Origin: Neobacillus driksii
Lineage (GTDB): Bacteria; Bacillota; Bacilli; Bacillales; Cytobacillaceae
Length of the DNA: 64,000 nt
Assembly: GCF_013409995.1 (NCBI RefSeq)
Contig: NZ_JACCBX010000011.1
Span: 62,001 to 126,000, forward strand
Direction: 5' to 3'
The position numbers were made by a program, and so were the translations under genes. Each line of letters starts with the position of its first letter. The stretch's first letter is position 1. Positions 31,974 through 41,194 of this stretch are shown piece by piece. The notes beneath the pieces were generated by a model. That model did no database searches, was not told where the DNA came from, and worked only from the letters and a program-made list of their open reading frames with translations.

Positions 31974-34028
31974 TTAAAGATTTACTTTTACTATTTTGGA
32001 TTCAGCAGGTTTTAGAGAAAAATGAATTGAATCTTTAGCTATAAAAGTTTCCTTACTCCAAAGATCACAAACCATATATTCACTGCCTTCATCTAAACCT
32101 AATCTAGTAAATTTAATATTTTTTTCATTTGTATTTGTTTCATCAAAATTAAATACAGCTACAAAAAATTCCCCTGTGAAAATATCATTTAAAAAGAAAG
32201 TATCAACCGCTTGATCCTCCGAATTACCTTCTACTGGTATAAATGATAAGCCTTTTTTGGCAATATTATTTACTTCATTGTTGGTAAATATTTTTTCTGC
32301 ACGATTTCTAGCTTCTTCAATCGTAAAGTTATCCCCCCCAAGCAATACTGTTCCTGCAATAACTGATGCGTTAAACCTGCTTAAGGCTTCGGTCTCTGAT
32401 ATGGGTTCTTCATTATAACTCTTATAAATAACAGTATGATCTGGATCATTAAAAGGATAGATTGTGCCGCTCATCCACCATCCATAAGATAAAGAATTCA
32501 ACATATATTCCGTATTTTTTAACTTACCAAAAGCATCACATGAAATTCTTCTGCTATGTGCATACCGAGACGGAAACATCGGAGCAATCGAAAGGTTAAT
32601 AAAAAACGGTCTTCCAATTTTCGCGGGATCAAGCACCCTTACTATTTCTTTCATTCCAAAATTATATGCTTGTATACCCGTTGAAACTTCTTGATTGTAG
32701 TGAACCCCTTCCAATGCACCGTGGGTCATAAAATCTAGTTTTACATAATCAAATCCCCAATCCACAAATCGCTGCAGCTGCCATTTTAACCTTTGAATTG
32801 TACCTGGGTGGGATGGGTCAATGGGAAACCCGCCATCCAATTCAGGCAAAACATTCCCTTTATTGTCTTTCAACATAATGTCTTGGTATGTGTAGAGGTT
32901 ATTTGTACCTTCCACGACTCTATCAAAATTACTGCTCCAATAGGCAAACGGGGTAAAATAAATCCCTGCCTTTTGTCCATTATTATGAACATATGAAACT
33001 GATTGAATTAATTGTTCTTCCGTTAAATTGTCCCAGAATGAATCAAAATTTATATAAACAGTTCCCTTATTTTCAAAGTTATGATTTTGTAAAGAGTTAT
33101 TATAAAAATCCGAAGTTTGGATGAATAAATCATAGTTTAACTCCGACCCAACAGCAGACCAACTATTCCAACCAAACGGTACCCCTTCCTCCCATTTTAA
33201 TGGATGTTCTAATACTGCATTTACCTTTCCGTATTCTTCTAGTCCATCCCGGTAATCATCAAAAAATCCGATGAAAATCTTTGGCGAAGTAATTTTTTTC
33301 CCTTTAACATACCCATGTGGAAGGGTATCTCTTGTATATTCGTTAGTAGCTCCCCCGTAAATGAGTAAACGAAGTTCATCTACTTTATTTTGTTGTGGTT
33401 CTATCTTAATCCCTGTTTTCCAGCAATCATGGGAAACAGAACCAATAACCATCCCCTTTCGTGAATAGTTATCAAATACTGCCGTTACTTCAAAACTTTC
33501 CACTTTTGATTCAACAGAATGAGAATGATAGCGTACCCACTTATCATTATCAAATGGAACAAATAAAGTCCTTAAGTCAGATTCTTTACTAGTGTTAATA
33601 CATGTTGTGTCCAGGGTAGAAGTGACTAGGGGAGCCATATAATTTGATGCAACATCCTTAGTAGATTCAACTGTTAGTTGTGTTAGGATAAATGGTTGCT
33701 TTTCATAGACATAATAAGATTGCAGTAGATTTGGCAGCCCATCTTCTTTATTGAGTACCGTTAATTTAATACCTTTTCCATAATCGTCCTCTATTTCAAC
33801 TAGTTCAAGACATTTATGTAAAGAATATTCATTACTATTTAAAGTATCTCCATCCTCTAACTTTGCAATAGAATAACCATTTGAAATGACAATTTCATTG
33901 TTCCATAAGATGTTTATTGTTCCTTTATTCAAATCATAGACTGTCTCAATGTTACCATTTGTAATTTCAATAGTTTGATTACAATGATTGATATCTAGAT
34001 AACTTTTCTTAACCACATTTTTTTCCAT
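31974..34028 (-). CDS. GH36/GH27-clan glycosidase (alpha-galactosidase-like)
   Basis: A 684-residue enzyme, divergent from the GH36 protein at 26 kb. A beta-sandwich region precedes a barrel starting near FGWNSWSAVG, with the probable nucleophile D432 in YVKLDFMTHG and the likely acid/base D498 in RRISCDAFG. Best described as clan GH-D, with alpha-galactosidase or alpha-N-acetylgalactosaminidase-like activity; not proven. The ATG at 34028 (MEKNVV) is preferred over 34094, because the longer frame crosses a terminator-like hairpin at 34057-34081. It is downstream of a CUT1 importer and likely acts on what that importer brings in. No signal peptide. Confidence 0.8.
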   Translation of the reverse strand: MEKNVVKKSYLDINHCNQTIEITNGNIETVYDLNKGTINILWNNEIVISNGYSIAKLEDGDTLNSNEYSLHKCLELVEIEDDYGKGIKLTVLNKEDGLPNLLQSYYVYEKQPFILTQLTVESTKDVASNYMAPLVTSTLDTTCINTSKESDLRTLFVPFDNDKWVRYHSHSVESKVESFEVTAVFDNYSRKGMVIGSVSHDCWKTGIKIEPQQNKVDELRLLIYGGATNEYTRDTLPHGYVKGKKITSPKIFIGFFDDYRDGLEEYGKVNAVLEHPLKWEEGVPFGWNSWSAVGSELNYDLFIQTSDFYNNSLQNHNFENKGTVYINFDSFWDNLTEEQLIQSVSYVHNNGQKAGIYFTPFAYWSSNFDRVVEGTNNLYTYQDIMLKDNKGNVLPELDGGFPIDPSHPGTIQRLKWQLQRFVDWGFDYVKLDFMTHGALEGVHYNQEVSTGIQAYNFGMKEIVRVLDPAKIGRPFFINLSIAPMFPSRYAHSRRISCDAFGKLKNTEYMLNSLSYGWWMSGTIYPFNDPDHTVIYKSYNEEPISETEALSRFNASVIAGTVLLGGDNFTIEEARNRAEKIFTNNEVNNIAKKGLSFIPVEGNSEDQAVDTFFLNDIFTGEFFVAVFNFDETNTNEKNIKFTRLGLDEGSEYMVCDLWSKETFIAKDSIHFSLKPAESKIVKVNL

Positions 34029-34056
34029 TCCAACTTGCCCCCAATCATTCAAAATT

Positions 34057-34081
34057 AAAGGGACCAAAAATCGGCCCCTTT
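34057..34081 (-). terminator. Weak terminator/attenuator between binding-protein and glycosidase genes
   Basis: Minus strand: AAAGGGGCC, 7-nt loop, GGTCCCTTT (one wobble), then AATTTT. It would reduce read-through into the glycosidase gene. Confidence 0.55.
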
Positions 34082-34084
34082 CTT

Positions 34085-35701
34085 TTATTGCCATAAATCT
34101 TGTCTTTCCTTAAAGTTTTCGTTGATCACTTTCTCTACTTTCACAAGTCCAACTTTTTCTAATTCTTTTAGCATTTTTTCATATAGAGCTTTTGCATCTG
34201 CTTCTGTAGAAGAGTTAATAATTTTAGGGATCGTACTATCGATAATATCAGAAACTTTTTGAGACATTAGTGATTCTGGTGTACCAGCAGCCGGTCCTAA
34301 ATTATCGTAAATGGAAGTATCCCAAACTGTATCCTCTAAATTTTTATATGCTACGGTTGCAATTGCATCTTTTTCATATTTTCCAGTCAAGTCATACGGT
34401 GTGCCGTCAGTTCCTGCGCCATTTTTGATAAACCAAGTCCATTTGCGAATTCCTGTGGATTTTGCAAATTTTTCATCCTCTTTGTACTTTTGTAATACAT
34501 CTTCTTTTGGTTGGTGTTTGCCGTCTGCGATTTCCCAATGTTTTCCTTCAATTCCCCACATTAGTAAATATTGACCTTCTTCGCTTGCTAAAAAGTCAAT
34601 TACTTTCATCGTTTTTTCAGGGTTCTTATTAGCTGATGTAATTCCAATTGCATCCCACCCTAATGAACTGCGAGGACCAAATGTTGTTTGTGAAGCGTCT
34701 ACTCCTGGTGCAGCAACTTTATAAGCATAAAACTGCTTTTCAACATTTTCTGCACCATCGGATTTTTTCAAGACATTATTTGCCTCATTAGCATCCCAAT
34801 AAGCACCGACTGTAGCAAAGGTATAGCCATTTGATAACTTTTGATTCCATAACTGTGTTTTATTTACTGCCCATTCCTTATCGATTAAACCTTCTCGATA
34901 AAGTTTATTGATAAATAGCAGCATTTCTTGATACCTAGTATCTTTTACATCATATTGAAGTTTTCCATCATTCTCATAGAATGATTTCATTCCCCACATC
35001 CCTTTAAACGTTGTTAACGCTGATCCAATATTCTCCGCATTTATTGTTAAAGGAATCGTTTCATGTCCATTAAGCGTTGGATATTTTTCTTTAAATGTTT
35101 TTAGGAGAGTATAGTATTCCTCGGCAGTAAATGGTTCACCATTATTAACCTTTTCTCCTACCCCGAGTTCTTTCAGCAAATCCATTCTCATAAGCATGCC
35201 AAGTACGGGTTCTTTTTCTAGACCATACCAATTTGCTAGGTAATAATTTTTTCCATCGCTGTATCTGGTTTTATTAAGGGTATCACCATACATTTCTTTT
35301 ACATTTTGACCATACTTATCAATCAAGTCATTAAGAGGTATTAAAGAACCTGCCTGAATATATTTATTTACGAGGTCACTTCCTCGATCCATGAGGATAA
35401 TATCAGCTAAATCTCCACTTGCCAGCATTAAATTTAATTTCTCCATTGGATTTCCCGTTGGCTGCTGAATTTCAAATTTAACCCCTGTACGTTTTGTTAT
35501 TTCCTTTGCAACTTCATTGTCAAAAGTATCGCCAGTATTTTTATCAAAAAATGTCAAAGTTATAGGTTCATCATTATCCTTCTTGTCACTTGAAGCACTT
35601 TCAGAATTATCATCTTTCGAGCAACCTGCTAGAAGTGTAACAGTAGTTAAAATAAGTATTAAAAATAAGGTCAATAATTTCTTAAATCCTTTTATCCCCA
35701 A
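34085..35701 (-). CDS. Sugar ABC transporter substrate-binding lipoprotein (LplA-like)
   Basis: A roughly 538-residue extracellular solute-binding protein of the LplA type. The N-terminus is a lipoprotein signal peptide ending at LLAGC, followed by a Ser/Asp-rich linker and the binding domain (TLTFFDKNTGDTFDNEVAKE). The start is ambiguous: the ATG at 35710 directly abuts GGAGG, whereas the TTG at 35701 has the site at 9 nt and is used here. It follows the two permease genes of the same operon. Large LplA-type proteins bind oligosaccharides. Confidence 0.9.
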   Translation of the reverse strand: MGIKGFKKLLTLFLILILTTVTLLAGCSKDDNSESASSDKKDNDEPITLTFFDKNTGDTFDNEVAKEITKRTGVKFEIQQPTGNPMEKLNLMLASGDLADIILMDRGSDLVNKYIQAGSLIPLNDLIDKYGQNVKEMYGDTLNKTRYSDGKNYYLANWYGLEKEPVLGMLMRMDLLKELGVGEKVNNGEPFTAEEYYTLLKTFKEKYPTLNGHETIPLTINAENIGSALTTFKGMWGMKSFYENDGKLQYDVKDTRYQEMLLFINKLYREGLIDKEWAVNKTQLWNQKLSNGYTFATVGAYWDANEANNVLKKSDGAENVEKQFYAYKVAAPGVDASQTTFGPRSSLGWDAIGITSANKNPEKTMKVIDFLASEEGQYLLMWGIEGKHWEIADGKHQPKEDVLQKYKEDEKFAKSTGIRKWTWFIKNGAGTDGTPYDLTGKYEKDAIATVAYKNLEDTVWDTSIYDNLGPAAGTPESLMSQKVSDIIDSTIPKIINSSTEADAKALYEKMLKELEKVGLVKVEKVINENFKERQDLWQ

Positions 35702-35815
35702 TTTAAACATCCTCCATTTTTTGTATTATTGACTAATAATATCAAGTTATGACGAAATGCGATCACTCCTTTCAAATTATTATTTTTTAATCGTGTTACT
35801 CTCCTTCAAGAATTG

Positions 35816-36715
35816 TTATTCTTTTATAGAACCAACCATGATCCCCTGAGCAAAATGCTTTTGGACAAACGGGTAAACGATCATAATTGGTATCGTAGCA
35901 ACCATTGTTGCTGCCATTCGAAGGCTATCAGGAGAAACAGCCATTCTTTTGGCTGAATCAGCTAATTGTTGTTGGTCTGACATCATCCCTGAGGTTTGAT
36001 ACTGATTAAGAATTTTCACTAAAACAGCTTGTAGCGTTTTCAAGTCTGGCTTGTACGTAAACACATAAGAATCAAACCATGAATTCCAATGGCCAATCGC
36101 AATAAAGAGTCCTACTGTTGCTAGGATTGGCTTTGATAGAGGCAGGATAATCTTGAAGAAAATCTGTAGATCATTTGCACCCTCCATCTTTGCGCATTCC
36201 TCTAATTCTTTTGGTAACTGTTCAATAAACGTTCTGACCAATATCATATAAAACACACTCATCAAATTGGGGATAATATAAACCCAAAACGTATCAATCA
36301 AATGAACGGATTTAAGGACCATATAATAGGGAATAAGTCCTCCGCCAAAAAACATGGTAAAGATAAACATGAATGTTATTGGTTTTCTGCCGACAAGCGT
36401 TCTTTTACTTAATGCATAAGCTAACATACTAATCATTAATAATGATAAGGGAGTACCAATCACCGTTCGTAAAACTGTTACCTTTGCCCCATTTAATATT
36501 TCTCTATCCATTAAAATCGTCTTATAGCTTTCGAAACTTAAATCCCGGGGCCAGAAATAGAGACCTCCACGGATCGTATCTTGAGCATTATTAATAGAAA
36601 TAACAAATATGTTCCAAAAGGGTAATAATGTAACTAGAATAATAGTAGTTAAGAATATAAAAAGGATAATTTGAAAAACAGTTTCAACCTTGATGACACT
36701 TTTTCTCATGTCCAC
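35816..36715 (-). CDS. Carbohydrate ABC transporter permease (LplC/YtcP-like)
   Basis: About 299 residues, six predicted transmembrane segments, with the EAA-type cytoplasmic loop (EECAKMEGANDLQIFFKIILPLSKP) that docks to the ATPase. The start is taken as the GTG at 36715, 6 nt after AAGGAG; the ATG at 36709 is almost equally good. Earlier frame positions overlap the upstream permease gene. Forms the import channel with the partner permease encoded immediately upstream. No ATPase gene in the operon. Confidence 0.9.
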   Translation of the reverse strand: MDMRKSVIKVETVFQIILFIFLTTIILVTLLPFWNIFVISINNAQDTIRGGLYFWPRDLSFESYKTILMDREILNGAKVTVLRTVIGTPLSLLMISMLAYALSKRTLVGRKPITFMFIFTMFFGGGLIPYYMVLKSVHLIDTFWVYIIPNLMSVFYMILVRTFIEQLPKELEECAKMEGANDLQIFFKIILPLSKPILATVGLFIAIGHWNSWFDSYVFTYKPDLKTLQAVLVKILNQYQTSGMMSDQQQLADSAKRMAVSPDSLRMAATMVATIPIMIVYPFVQKHFAQGIMVGSIKE

Positions 36716-36725
36716 ATTCAACTCC

Positions 36726-37706
36726 TTAGAATAGAGAATTATCTCCGATTTTTTTTGCAACTCTGTTTGCCGTGACGACTAAAATAAAGGCAACAATAGA
36801 TTTAAAGAATCCAACTGCGGCCCCATAGGAGAACATCCCATTTTGGAGACCGTATCGATAGGTGTAGGTGTCTATAACATCGGAATACTCTAGAACCATG
36901 TCATTTTGCATAAGATATTGTTGGTCAAATCCTGCATTTAAAATTCCACCTAAAGCAAGAATTAATAAAATCACAATGGTTGGCTTTAAAGCTGGTAACG
37001 TCACATAAAGTATTTGTTGGAATCGATTCGCACCATCCACCTTTGCCGCTTCATACATATTTGGATTAATGCCCGCTATTGCAGCAAGGTAAATAATAGA
37101 GTTAAAGCCCATGTCCTTCCAAGTATTTGCAGAAGCAATGATTCCCCAAAAATTCTTACCTTCCTGGAAAAACAGAATAGGTTCATCTATCAAATGTAAA
37201 CCTTGTAAAATATTGTTAACCAATCCCTCAGCAGAAAGTAATGTTAAAAATATGTTTGCAACAATTACCCAAGAGATAAAATGGGGTAAATAAGAAACCG
37301 TTTGCACAGTCTTTTTAAAATAACGATTGTTCACCTCATTAATGGCAATAGCTAAAATAAGCGGTGCAGGAAAAGAGATAATTAAACTTAGGAAACTAGT
37401 AGCTAACGTGTTCCGCATAATTCTGAAGAAATCTCCACTCTCAAAAAAATACGAGAACCATTTAAAGCCTACAAACTCACTTGTAAAAAATGAACTAAAA
37501 AATGGTCCACCAGGTTTATAGTCAACAAAACCCATATAAAGCCCGTACATTGGAGCGTAACTAAAAATAAACACCCAAATAATTGCAGGTAATGCCATTA
37601 ATAAAAGATATTTTTGTTCAATTACCCTTTTAATAAGGGGCAATTTTTTTGATTTTTTCTCAATACGAGTTGCATTTTGAAACTTTGGTAGTATTTGAGT
37701 TTTCAA
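36726..37706 (-). CDS. Carbohydrate ABC transporter permease (LplB-like)
   Basis: A 326-residue permease with six predicted transmembrane segments and the EAA loop YEAAKVDGANRFQQILYVTLPALKP. The start is the TTG at 37706, preceded by AGAGGG at 7 nt. First gene of the importer operon (permease, permease, binding protein, glycosidase). Divergent from a DUF624 gene across a 224-bp region. Confidence 0.9.
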   Translation of the reverse strand: MKTQILPKFQNATRIEKKSKKLPLIKRVIEQKYLLLMALPAIIWVFIFSYAPMYGLYMGFVDYKPGGPFFSSFFTSEFVGFKWFSYFFESGDFFRIMRNTLATSFLSLIISFPAPLILAIAINEVNNRYFKKTVQTVSYLPHFISWVIVANIFLTLLSAEGLVNNILQGLHLIDEPILFFQEGKNFWGIIASANTWKDMGFNSIIYLAAIAGINPNMYEAAKVDGANRFQQILYVTLPALKPTIVILLILALGGILNAGFDQQYLMQNDMVLEYSDVIDTYTYRYGLQNGMFSYGAAVGFFKSIVAFILVVTANRVAKKIGDNSLF

Positions 37707-37930
37707 TGTAATCCCTCTTTCTTTCCAATTTCCCTTTAGGTTGAAATCGCTTTCTATACTTAAAATATTAGTATCAAAGTGATCTATTATCTATATCTCA
37801 TTCCTCTAATACATATTGCATTTTAACTATCTTGCTACCTACCACTTATTTAAAGGCAGTATATATATATAATAGAGTCAGGCATCTATTAGAAATACTA
37901 ACGGAACGTATTAGGAGATGAAGGCAGTGT

Positions 37931-38614
37931 ATGAACACTATTTTTAGCAAGATTAATCCTATCTTTGAATGGACTACAAAACTAGCTGGTACGAATTTAT
38001 TATGGGTTTTATTTAATTTACCGGTTTTCTATTTGACCTTATTGCTATACTTTGCCAAGGATGAGACACAATTCATTATGTTGGCTATTACCATTGCCGT
38101 ACTTGCCCCTTTTATTTTTTTTCCTGCGACAACTGCCTTATTTGGAGTTATAAGAAAATTAATGTTGAAGGAAGAGATAGACATCATACGTTTTTATTGG
38201 AAGTATTATATAGAAAATTACAAGCGGAGTATTACAGGAGGACTTGTCCTTACATTATTTTGGTCCATATTGGTTGTGGACTTTTATTACTTTCAAACGC
38301 CGAGTTTGCTCAAATATTTATTTTTGTTCCTTCTAGCTTGGCTTTTCCTATTTACACAATTCTTCTTTGCCTCTACAGTCCATACAGAGACAAAACTTTT
38401 ACAAAGCATAAAGAATTCGCTTATTTTATCCATTGTTAACCCGTTTTATTCGTTTGGGATCGTTACTATTAATATCGTAATTCTATACATCAGTATCAAT
38501 CAATCAACATTTTTGCTGCCATTTTTCAGCGGGTCCCTTATAGCCTTTTTATCCTTTTCTGGTTACCTTAAAATATTGGGTAATGTGATGGAATTACAAA
38601 AGAAAAGTTCTTAG
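37931..38614 (+). CDS. DUF624 (YesL family) membrane protein, copy 1
   Basis: A 227-residue membrane protein with five or six hydrophobic segments, recognised as YesL/DUF624 by WTTKLAGTNLLWVLFNLPVF and FFPATTALFGVIRK. The family is commonly encoded beside CUT1 sugar importers and YesMN systems, and its biochemical role is unknown. Here it is divergent from the LplBCA-like operon, with a TATAAT at 37868-37873 that could be its -10 box. A close paralogue lies at 46100-46801. Start ATG 37931 follows AGGAGATGAAGG. Confidence 0.85.
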   Translation: MNTIFSKINPIFEWTTKLAGTNLLWVLFNLPVFYLTLLLYFAKDETQFIMLAITIAVLAPFIFFPATTALFGVIRKLMLKEEIDIIRFYWKYYIENYKRSITGGLVLTLFWSILVVDFYYFQTPSLLKYLFLFLLAWLFLFTQFFFASTVHTETKLLQSIKNSLILSIVNPFYSFGIVTINIVILYISINQSTFLLPFFSGSLIAFLSFSGYLKILGNVMELQKKSS

Positions 38615-38632
38615 AAATTGATATTGAAAATG

Positions 38633-38677
38633 GGGGCTACCCAATAGTCATGTCACTGACCTTTGGTAGCCCCTTTT
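38633..38677 (+). terminator. Terminator of DUF624 copy 1
   Basis: A 9-bp stem GGGGCTACC / GGTAGCCCC with a 23-nt loop, then TTTT. Confidence 0.85.
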
Positions 38678-38874
38678 ATCTTATATTTTTTTGCTTGTGT
38701 AAATTGGCTGTTGATTTGTGTTCCAGACGCTTCACTTTTGCTCCAATCAACATAGTAATGTTTTTTACAACGAAAAACTAAAACCATATTATATTTCTTT
38801 GAACTGGATTGTTTTCTATTAAAAACTTGATAAAGGAGCATTTCAGAAAGAATAAGTTTAACTATTTCCCTCTT

Positions 38875-38967
38875 TTATATTTTTAAACTAAAGGTCTTGG
38901 TGTATTTTTCGACTTTATTTGTAGCGGCTAAAATATCTTCTAAAAACACTCTAGGTCCCCACCGCAA
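38875..38967 (-). pseudogene. HepT-like toxin remnant (N-terminal fragment)
   Basis: A 30-codon frame from TTG 38967: LRWGPRVFLEDILAATNKVE, then KYTKTFSLKI and a stop. It matches the start of HepT-like (HEPN domain) toxins, typically R..LEDILEAI.KIE.YTKG. It overlaps the end of the antitoxin-like fragment, as in intact HepT/MntA pairs, and the remaining roughly 100 residues are missing. Recognition is by eye on a short stretch. Confidence 0.6.
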
Positions 38968-39121
38968 ACTTCACACTCCTTAAAGTACTAGGTTTCAACG
39001 CTGGCTTAATATCATCGATTATTACTAAATCTACTGGTTTTCGAAATCGGTCTTCGTGATTGAATTTTAATTCAATATAGTTATCAAAAGACAATTTAGA
39101 AGGATCAAATTCCAATGATTT
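38951..39121 (-). pseudogene. MntA-like minimal nucleotidyltransferase antitoxin remnant (C-terminal fragment)
   Basis: A 56-codon fragment including FDNYIELKFNHEDRFRKPVD and LVIIDDIKPALKPSTLRSVK, typical of the C-terminal part of MNT-domain antitoxins ('lelk..Le..fgrkVDLv....lkp.l...il'). The upstream nucleotidyltransferase core (GSxxxG) is absent, and a frame break precedes 39121. The stop lies 4:1-overlapped with the HepT-like frame. Surrounding 38678-39160 holds no intact gene. Confidence 0.6.
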
Positions 39122-39160
39122 TCTTTTTAATCCTATCTTTCATTTTAAGTAGTTAAATCA

Positions 39161-39187
39161 AAAAAACACTGCCGACTAAGTCGACAG
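39161..39187 (-). terminator. Terminator of the ssu operon
   Basis: Minus strand: CTGTCGAC, 3-nt loop, GTCGGCAG (one wobble), then TGTTTTTT. It lies 78 bp after the ssuA stop. Confidence 0.85.
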
Positions 39188-39264
39188 CCTGATATCATTA
39201 TTCTAGGCAAAATTTCAATAATACCCTTGAGCCCTCCTAAGATAATTCTTCTAATTACATAATT

Positions 39265-40275
39265 TTATTTAATTTCTTTCAATGCTTGTTGTATAAATTT
39301 GTTTTCTATTACCTTCGAAGTATTCAGTTTCTTATCAATTCCACCGACAGAATATAAGAAGTCCGCTTGTTCCTGATGGGCTTTGCCAAATTCAGTTGTT
39401 GTCGGGGACAACAGTGGATCACTATTTTTCAGTACAGTTTCAATAATTTTAACGTCAACCTTTTGTGATTCCGCTAATTCCTTTGATACTTCTTCCACAT
39501 TTTCAACGTATTCCTGGCGAACTTCTTCATAAGTCTTTAAAAATAAGACCGTCAAATCAGGATGCTCTTCGGTAAATTTTGTTCTGGCAATCATAAAGCT
39601 TGGCGCATTTATATTTAAGTCTTGGCCTGAAACTAACACTTTTGCTCCTGTTTGAAAAACGGCAGTTGTAATATAAGGCTCCCAAACGGACCAAGCATCA
39701 ATGGATCCGTTATCCAATGCAGGGCGTGCTTCATCGGGCTGGAGCTGAATAATTTCGATATCTTTATCCGTTAAGCCCGCCCGGTCAAGTGCCATATATA
39801 AAAAATTATAAGCACTGCTACCTTTTGCAACACCAATCTTCTTGTTCTTTAACTCTTTTATATCTTTTATGGAACTTCCTTTCGGTATGACAATGGCATT
39901 TCCCTTTTTGCCATCACTAAGCACGGCAATTGCTTTAAAATCAACATTTCCGGACTGCCCAGCAATAACAGGTGTCCCTCCCACAGATCCAAAATCTATT
40001 CGGCCTGAAGCCAATGCCTCAAAATGTGGCGGTCCGCTGGCAAACTCATTCCACTTCACTTTCACTCCCTCTTTTTCAAAAGCTTTTTCAAAGTATTCAT
40101 GTTCTCTTGCATATGATAAAATGCCAATTTTCCCTTGAACACCAATGTTCACAACAATATCCTTATTTTCTGCTTTGGTCGTGCGTTCTGAATTTGAAGC
40201 AGCTGCACAGCCGCTTAGTAATAGTAAAAGTATTACGGCTAGTAAACTATAAAATTGTATGATTTTCTTTGACAT
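39265..40275 (-). CDS. ssuA: Aliphatic sulfonate ABC transporter substrate-binding lipoprotein
   Basis: A 336-residue SsuA/TauA-type binding protein. Lipoprotein signal with the lipobox LLSGC (Cys at 23), then VNIGVQGKIGILSYAREHEYF and the family region SIDAWSVWEPYI, which lines the ligand cleft. The ATG at 40275 follows GGAGGG; the longer frame to 40305 contains that site. Last gene of the LLM-ssuB-ssuC-ssuA operon. SsuA-like proteins bind alkanesulfonates, taurine or related organosulfur compounds, and the exact ligand is open. Confidence 0.88.
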   Translation of the reverse strand: MSKKIIQFYSLLAVILLLLLSGCAAASNSERTTKAENKDIVVNIGVQGKIGILSYAREHEYFEKAFEKEGVKVKWNEFASGPPHFEALASGRIDFGSVGGTPVIAGQSGNVDFKAIAVLSDGKKGNAIVIPKGSSIKDIKELKNKKIGVAKGSSAYNFLYMALDRAGLTDKDIEIIQLQPDEARPALDNGSIDAWSVWEPYITTAVFQTGAKVLVSGQDLNINAPSFMIARTKFTEEHPDLTVLFLKTYEEVRQEYVENVEEVSKELAESQKVDVKIIETVLKNSDPLLSPTTTEFGKAHQEQADFLYSVGGIDKKLNTSKVIENKFIQQALKEIK

Positions 40276-40341
40276 TGATTTTTCCCTCCAAAGACTATTT
40301 TTCACATATGATTAGTCGGAATTAATACCAGAAATATACCC

Positions 40342-41181
40342 TTATCCCTTAAAATTATCCTGCCATTTTAGTAGTCTTCTTTCGAATACTTTGACCAGTG
40401 AATCTGATACCTTACCAAATACAGCAAAAATAATAATTCCTACAAACACAATCGCAGTTTGGGAGAATTGCCTTGCATCCATGATGAGGTAACCCACCCC
40501 TTCGCTTGATCCCATTAATTCAGCAGCAACTAATGCAAGCCAAGCAACACCTAAGGATAATCGCAAACCTAAAAGGATATTTGGAAGAGCGGAAGGTAAA
40601 ATTAAATGAGTGATTTGCTTCCACCGATTAAACTCTAATACCTTTCCTACTTCAAACAATTTGGAATCTACACTTCTGATTCCTAAAAAAGTGTTTACAT
40701 ATAGAGGAAAAAAAGCTCCCTTTGCGATTAATAATATTTTCGAAACCTCTCCAAACCCAAACCATAAAATAAACAATGGTATCACGGCCAAAGTAGGAAT
40801 GGTTCTGAACATTTGGATGGTTGGATCAACCGTTTGCTCAACATTCTTTTTTAAACCTACCGCGACTCCGACCAATAGTCCAAGGGTACCACCTAATAAA
40901 AATCCGCCTAAAGCCCTTAGTAAGCTAATTTGAAAATGTTGAAGTAAATTACCTGTTAGGATTAAATCAATAAAGGTTGTAAAAATTACGCTTGGTCTTG
41001 GCAGCAGTGTCGCCGATATAAGGCCCAATGCTCCTGTTAACTCCCAAATAGTTAACATGAATATTGGCAAGATAAATCCTTTTAAAATAACTTTTAACTT
41101 ACCTAGGTCTCTATTACTTTTTACTAGCTTTTTCTTCGTGGACTTTACTTTTTCCAAAGAAATGGCTGTTTGGTTACTCAT
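40342..41181 (-). CDS. ssuC: Sulfonate/taurine-type ABC transporter permease
   Basis: A 279-residue membrane permease, about six transmembrane segments, with the BPD_transp_1 loop (VGKVLEFNRWKQITHLILPSALPNI). The N-terminal cytosolic stretch is basic. ATG 41181 is preceded by AAAGGAGGG. It is 13 bp after ssuB. Forms the channel of the sulfonate-type importer. Confidence 0.9.
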   Translation of the reverse strand: MSNQTAISLEKVKSTKKKLVKSNRDLGKLKVILKGFILPIFMLTIWELTGALGLISATLLPRPSVIFTTFIDLILTGNLLQHFQISLLRALGGFLLGGTLGLLVGVAVGLKKNVEQTVDPTIQMFRTIPTLAVIPLFILWFGFGEVSKILLIAKGAFFPLYVNTFLGIRSVDSKLFEVGKVLEFNRWKQITHLILPSALPNILLGLRLSLGVAWLALVAAELMGSSEGVGYLIMDARQFSQTAIVFVGIIIFAVFGKVSDSLVKVFERRLLKWQDNFKG

Positions 41182-41194
41182 TTATATCCCTCCT

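Noticed and set aside
38653..38841. 62-codon minus-strand frame downstream of DUF624 copy 1.
   Set aside because: It runs through the DUF624 terminator hairpin, lacks a family resemblance and has no good ribosome binding site.
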